Part shown: one piece after another, positions 32,868 to 35,379 of the stretch
Position numbering within the stretch: the first letter of the stretch is position 1
Layout: the number at the start of each line of letters is the position of its first letter
NCBI GenBank assembly: GCA_947644195.1
Contig: CANRZB010000042.1
Span: 1-35,379 of the forward strand
Direction: 5' to 3'
Source of the DNA: an uncultured Clostridium sp.
GTDB taxonomy: Bacteria > Bacillota > Clostridia > Lachnospirales > Lachnospiraceae
DNA: 35,379 bases
Program-made: the position numbers and the translations under genes
The notes under the pieces: model-generated
What the model was told of the DNA's origin: nothing
Databases searched by the model: none
The model's input: the letters and a program-made list of their open reading frames with translations, nothing else

Positions 32868-33944
32868 TCAGGATATTTGCAATTGTTCAAAATACTGTTT
32901 GTTATATAGATATGCTTTGGAGAAGGGTTTACAGACTCCGGCACGATCGTTGTATTCCTTTGCCTTTTGCCTGTCGCCTATTTTGTCGTAACACACACAT
33001 AACTGTAATAGTGGGATATAATCGTAGCAGTCCGGCAGAATAAATCCTCCGGAATATTCATTTTTTGTTGCTTTTAGCGCAGCTTCGTACCAGAAAATGG
33101 CATTGTGGTAGTTATCGTGTTCCAAAAAGTGCTTTCCAATCTGACAGCACAATTCTGCTCTTGGCAGATCAAAACAAAGGCTGTGCAGGAGAGTCAGCAG
33201 TGCAGATTCTTCCTGTCCCAACTGGTAATAGCAATCGGCACAGACAGAACATGCCTCTATTTTATTTTCAATCCATCCCTCCGGTGAAGCCAGGAAATCC
33301 TCAAAAATCGAAATGGCCTTTTGGTATTGATGATGATAGTAGAGTTCACGGCCATAATAATATTGCTGCCTTGTGTCCAGTTTTTTTCCAGATGCGAGCA
33401 TCTTTTGATATATTTTCAAATTGCGGTCTGGATTTCCGGCGGTTATTTTTTTGTGGCTGAAGGAAATATCGGAATAAATTACGTTGCCTTTTGGTGGAAT
33501 GATTTCGTGGACAGCGCCAACCCAGCGGTAGGTAGAATCATTTTTGATCCATCGTTCCCGAAAATAGGAAAAGGAAGGATTGCCAGCTTCATCAAAGGCT
33601 GTATTATATTTCATCATTACAATATCGGTATCCAAGGCAAGGGTACTTTTTAATTGTAGAAACTTTTCCCATTCTTTTTCTTCCAGAATATCATCAGCGT
33701 CCATCCACATACAGTAATCCATGGATGCCTTGGAAAATGAATAGTTTCTGGCATCAGAAAAATCATCAATCCATGGGTGGGAATAGATTTTTGACGTATA
33801 CCTCGATGCAATTTCTACGGTTCGGTCCGTGGAACCGGTATCCACAATAATAATTTCTTCTACAAGTTTTGCTACACTGTCAAGACAGCGTGCAAGGTGT
33901 TTTTCTTCATTTTTGACAATCATACAAAGGCTTATAGTTGTCAT
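32868..33944 (-). CDS. family 2 glycosyltransferase with TPR tail
   Basis: The product is 358 aa with GGGAGGATCC before the ATG. The N-terminal GT-A domain has ISLCMIVKNEE, EEIIIVDTGSTDRT (35-40 DTGSTD) and the metal-binding MDADD (81-85). WVGAVHEII is a further conserved part. Residues ~190-350 are TPR-like helices (YYYGRELYYHHQYQKAISIFEDFL, then YHNAIFWYEAALKAT). It lies between two collagen-like genes, 25 bp after one and 138 bp before the other. In C. difficile, a glycosyltransferase (SgtA) beside bclA3 glycosylates that spore protein, so a similar role is probable here, but not shown. Confidence 0.87.
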   Translation of the reverse strand: MTTISLCMIVKNEEKHLARCLDSVAKLVEEIIIVDTGSTDRTVEIASRYTSKIYSHPWIDDFSDARNYSFSKASMDYCMWMDADDILEEKEWEKFLQLKSTLALDTDIVMMKYNTAFDEAGNPSFSYFRERWIKNDSTYRWVGAVHEIIPPKGNVIYSDISFSHKKITAGNPDRNLKIYQKMLASGKKLDTRQQYYYGRELYYHHQYQKAISIFEDFLASPEGWIENKIEACSVCADCYYQLGQEESALLTLLHSLCFDLPRAELCCQIGKHFLEHDNYHNAIFWYEAALKATKNEYSGGFILPDCYDYIPLLQLCVCYDKIGDRQKAKEYNDRAGVCKPFSKAYLYNKQYFEQLQIS

Positions 33945-33969
33945 GATGGATCCTCCCGTTACCTTCGTT

Positions 33970-34818
33970 TTATTCTCTGCAAAGTTTTTGTACTATAATA
34001 TTCATATTGATTTTGCAGGTACTTCCAGAAGAATGCCATATAAAAGACAGAGAGGAAGCTTCTGGGATTTCAACTAAAAAATATCTTGATAGTTCAATGC
34101 TTTCCATCTTTTTTTGTGTTGTGACATATTCGGCAAATACAGGCTGCATACAGTCATTAAAAACAGGGACAAGGTTTACAAAACCAGGTTTGTTCATTAC
34201 AGTAGAGAAGTAATAATAGATTAGATAATGTCCGGGTTCTAGCAGGGCAGAGTGGCTATCACAGAGGGAGATATTTCCGGTGGTATCCGGAATATCTAAT
34301 TTTAAGGGAACAGTAGCGTTTTCTGACAAAAAGAGTTCTGAGTCTAAAAACGACGCAAAAATACTGTTTTGCGGATAGCCAGGAGGTCCCGCAGGCCCTC
34401 TGGCACCAGGCTCACCCTTTGGACCCATTGGTCCGGTAGCACCCTGTGGTCCTTGTGGTCCGGTTACCCCTTGTGGCCCTGTTTCACCGCGTTCCCCAGG
34501 GCATCCGGGAGGTCCGGGTTCCCCTCTTGGTCCCATTGGTCCTGGCTCACAACAATAGGTAGCAGTGTTGTTTGTCTCCATGGCTCTCGGTTCATCAGGA
34601 GAAAATGGTGAATTCACCAACGGTTCCGCTTCAATAGCGGAATCTTTTGCTTCAGAGAATATGGCTTCTGATTCAATACTTTGAGAGGGGTCAGGCATAA
34701 ACATGTTATTGACAGCTCCCATATTTTGTAGGTTCCAGGCGTTGTTTGGATTACAGGTTCTATTTGGATTGAGTAAATTTTGTAAAATAAACATCAAATT
34801 AGGATTAAAATTGTTCAA
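33970..34818 (-). CDS. collagen-like protein with extended N-terminal region
   Basis: The product is 282 aa. I prefer a TTG at 34818, six bases after GAGGTGG; a GTG at 34833 is also in frame but lies inside that site. Residues 1-88 are a long Asn-rich then acidic region (NNFNPNLMF..., [16 protein letters not shown]). A CC pair precedes about 18 Gly-X-Y triplets (93-147, [13 protein letters not shown]...). Residues ~150-282 form a C1q/TNF-like beta domain with [17 protein letters not shown]. It is followed at 25 bp by the glycosyltransferase gene, so both are likely in one transcript. The N-terminal extension is not seen in the other two collagen-like proteins and may be the spore-anchoring part. 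Confidence 0.8.
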   Translation of the reverse strand: MNNFNPNLMFILQNLLNPNRTCNPNNAWNLQNMGAVNNMFMPDPSQSIESEAIFSEAKDSAIEAEPLVNSPFSPDEPRAMETNNTATYCCEPGPMGPRGEPGPPGCPGERGETGPQGVTGPQGPQGATGPMGPKGEPGARGPAGPPGYPQNSIFASFLDSELFLSENATVPLKLDIPDTTGNISLCDSHSALLEPGHYLIYYYFSTVMNKPGFVNLVPVFNDCMQPVFAEYVTTQKKMESIELSRYFLVEIPEASSLSFIWHSSGSTCKINMNIIVQKLCRE

Positions 34819-34997
34819 TGGAAACCACCTCACTTTTTATTTTATATGGATTGGTATATGATTCATTATATGCAGAAAAATCTACTTTGTTTTTTCATGA
34901 ATGAATGATAAAATAAATTTGGATTAAACTATCATTCCCTACCAAAATCCCCATTTTACGCAATCTATCAAACCCATTACATCATCAAATCAACCAT

Positions 34998-35038
34998 TTT
35001 CCCTTGTTTTTGCCCTCATAGGACCAAAACAAGGGAAA
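34998..35038 (+). terminator. hairpin next to the recombinase gene
   Basis: A perfect 13-bp stem (34998-35010 with 35026-35038) with a 15-base loop. On the plus strand five T follow, on the minus strand only AATGG, so it could stop plus-strand transcription into the recombinase gene or mark the end of a mobile element. The 34819-35042 stretch contains no gene that I can support. Confidence 0.5.
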
Positions 35039-35042
35039 GTTT

Positions 35043-35379
35043 TTAATTACCGCCCACCACCTTATCCAAAAGCCTTGCGGAAGTCCGTTTCGCCTCTCTG
35101 GTGGCATGGGCATAAACATTCATTGTGGTACTTACATCAGAGTGTCCCAGAAGTTCCTGCACATCTTTCGGGGCTGCCCCGTTTGATAACAGATTGCTCG
35201 TATAGGTGTGCCGCAACTGGTGGAAGTGGAAATTTTCAAGCCCCTCTACGTGTTTCTGAATCAGCCTGCATACATTGGAGAGGGTTGCGGTTGATTCATA
35301 GGAACCATCCTGACGTAAACATACAAAAGACAGTTCTTCGTAATCGTCCGGTATCTCCTCCGTACTTTGCAAAGAATAC
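35043..35379 (-). CDS. tyrosine recombinase/integrase, C-terminal part (cut by window edge)
   Basis: The frame is open to the right edge, so only about the last 112 residues are present. The catalytic part shows H-Q-L-R-H-T-Y (HxxR), LLGHSD and the nucleophile tyrosine in TTMNVYAHA, as in Tn916/phage integrases. It therefore probably marks a mobile element extending to the right of the window. The catalytic residues seen are intact. Confidence 0.88.
   Translation of the reverse strand, partial: YSLQSTEEIPDDYEELSFVCLRQDGSYESTATLSNVCRLIQKHVEGLENFHFHQLRHTYTSNLLSNGAAPKDVQELLGHSDVSTTMNVYAHATREAKRTSARLLDKVVGGN

Overview
The window looks like a low-to-mid GC Firmicutes chromosome, most likely a spore-forming, gut-type Lachnospiraceae/Clostridia relative. 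The reasons are strong GGAGG-type ribosome sites, a spore photoproduct lyase, BclA/BclB-like collagen spore-surface proteins, an AgrA/AgrC-like two-component pair and the general codon style. This is inferred from gene content only. No rRNA or CRISPR array was seen.

Layout. (1) 1-1800, minus strand: two related secreted proteins (the first cut by the window edge), separated by a degenerate tRNA-Val-like remnant inside a 15-bp inverted repeat. (2) 1800-8003, plus strand: an accessory island. An iteron-like inverted repeat lies upstream of a tightly packed seven-gene operon: two small unknown proteins, a DUF2815-type phage protein, a VapE/VirE-type ATPase, an SNF2-family protein whose ATPase motifs are degraded, a group-II-intron-like reverse transcriptase with intact catalytic aspartates and no visible intron, and a 301-aa protein I do not recognise. 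It reads as a phage replication module that has been rebuilt around a reverse transcriptase. (3) 8050-10801: overlapping operon of an MTA/SAH-nucleosidase-like protein, spore photoproduct lyase and an SDR oxidoreductase. (4) 10867-18661: a collagen-like protein, a HAD phosphatase, an iron alcohol dehydrogenase, an MscS channel, an AgrA/AgrC-like pair and an M48 membrane protease.

(5) 18665-27918 is a self-contained sulfur/cysteine region. A promoter with an Rrf2-type operator drives a tRNA-Cys(GCA)-like element, followed by an EgtC/YafJ-type class II amidotransferase, glutamate-cysteine ligase, a cystathionine gamma-synthase/lyase family enzyme and a MalY/PatB-type C-S lyase. Next come cysK with its own sigma-A promoter and a perfect 21-bp operator, a divergent rrf2 regulator with three C-terminal cysteines, a LysR regulator behind a long RNA hairpin, and an IscS/NifS plus IscU/NifU pair. 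The same AACCTA...TAGGTT operator is seen at three promoters, so the regulator and its targets are encoded together.

(6) 27920-34818, all minus strand: two lipoproteins, one behind a promoter with a palindromic operator, a small conserved-looking protein, a large BclB-type collagen-like protein with about 126 Gly-X-Y triplets, a GT2-TPR glycosyltransferase and another collagen-like protein. This resembles a spore-surface glycoprotein locus. (7) The right edge holds the C-terminal part of a tyrosine recombinase, so another mobile element probably begins here.

The most unusual items are the tRNA-Cys-like gene inside the cysteine regulon and the reverse transcriptase operon carrying a catalytically degraded helicase.
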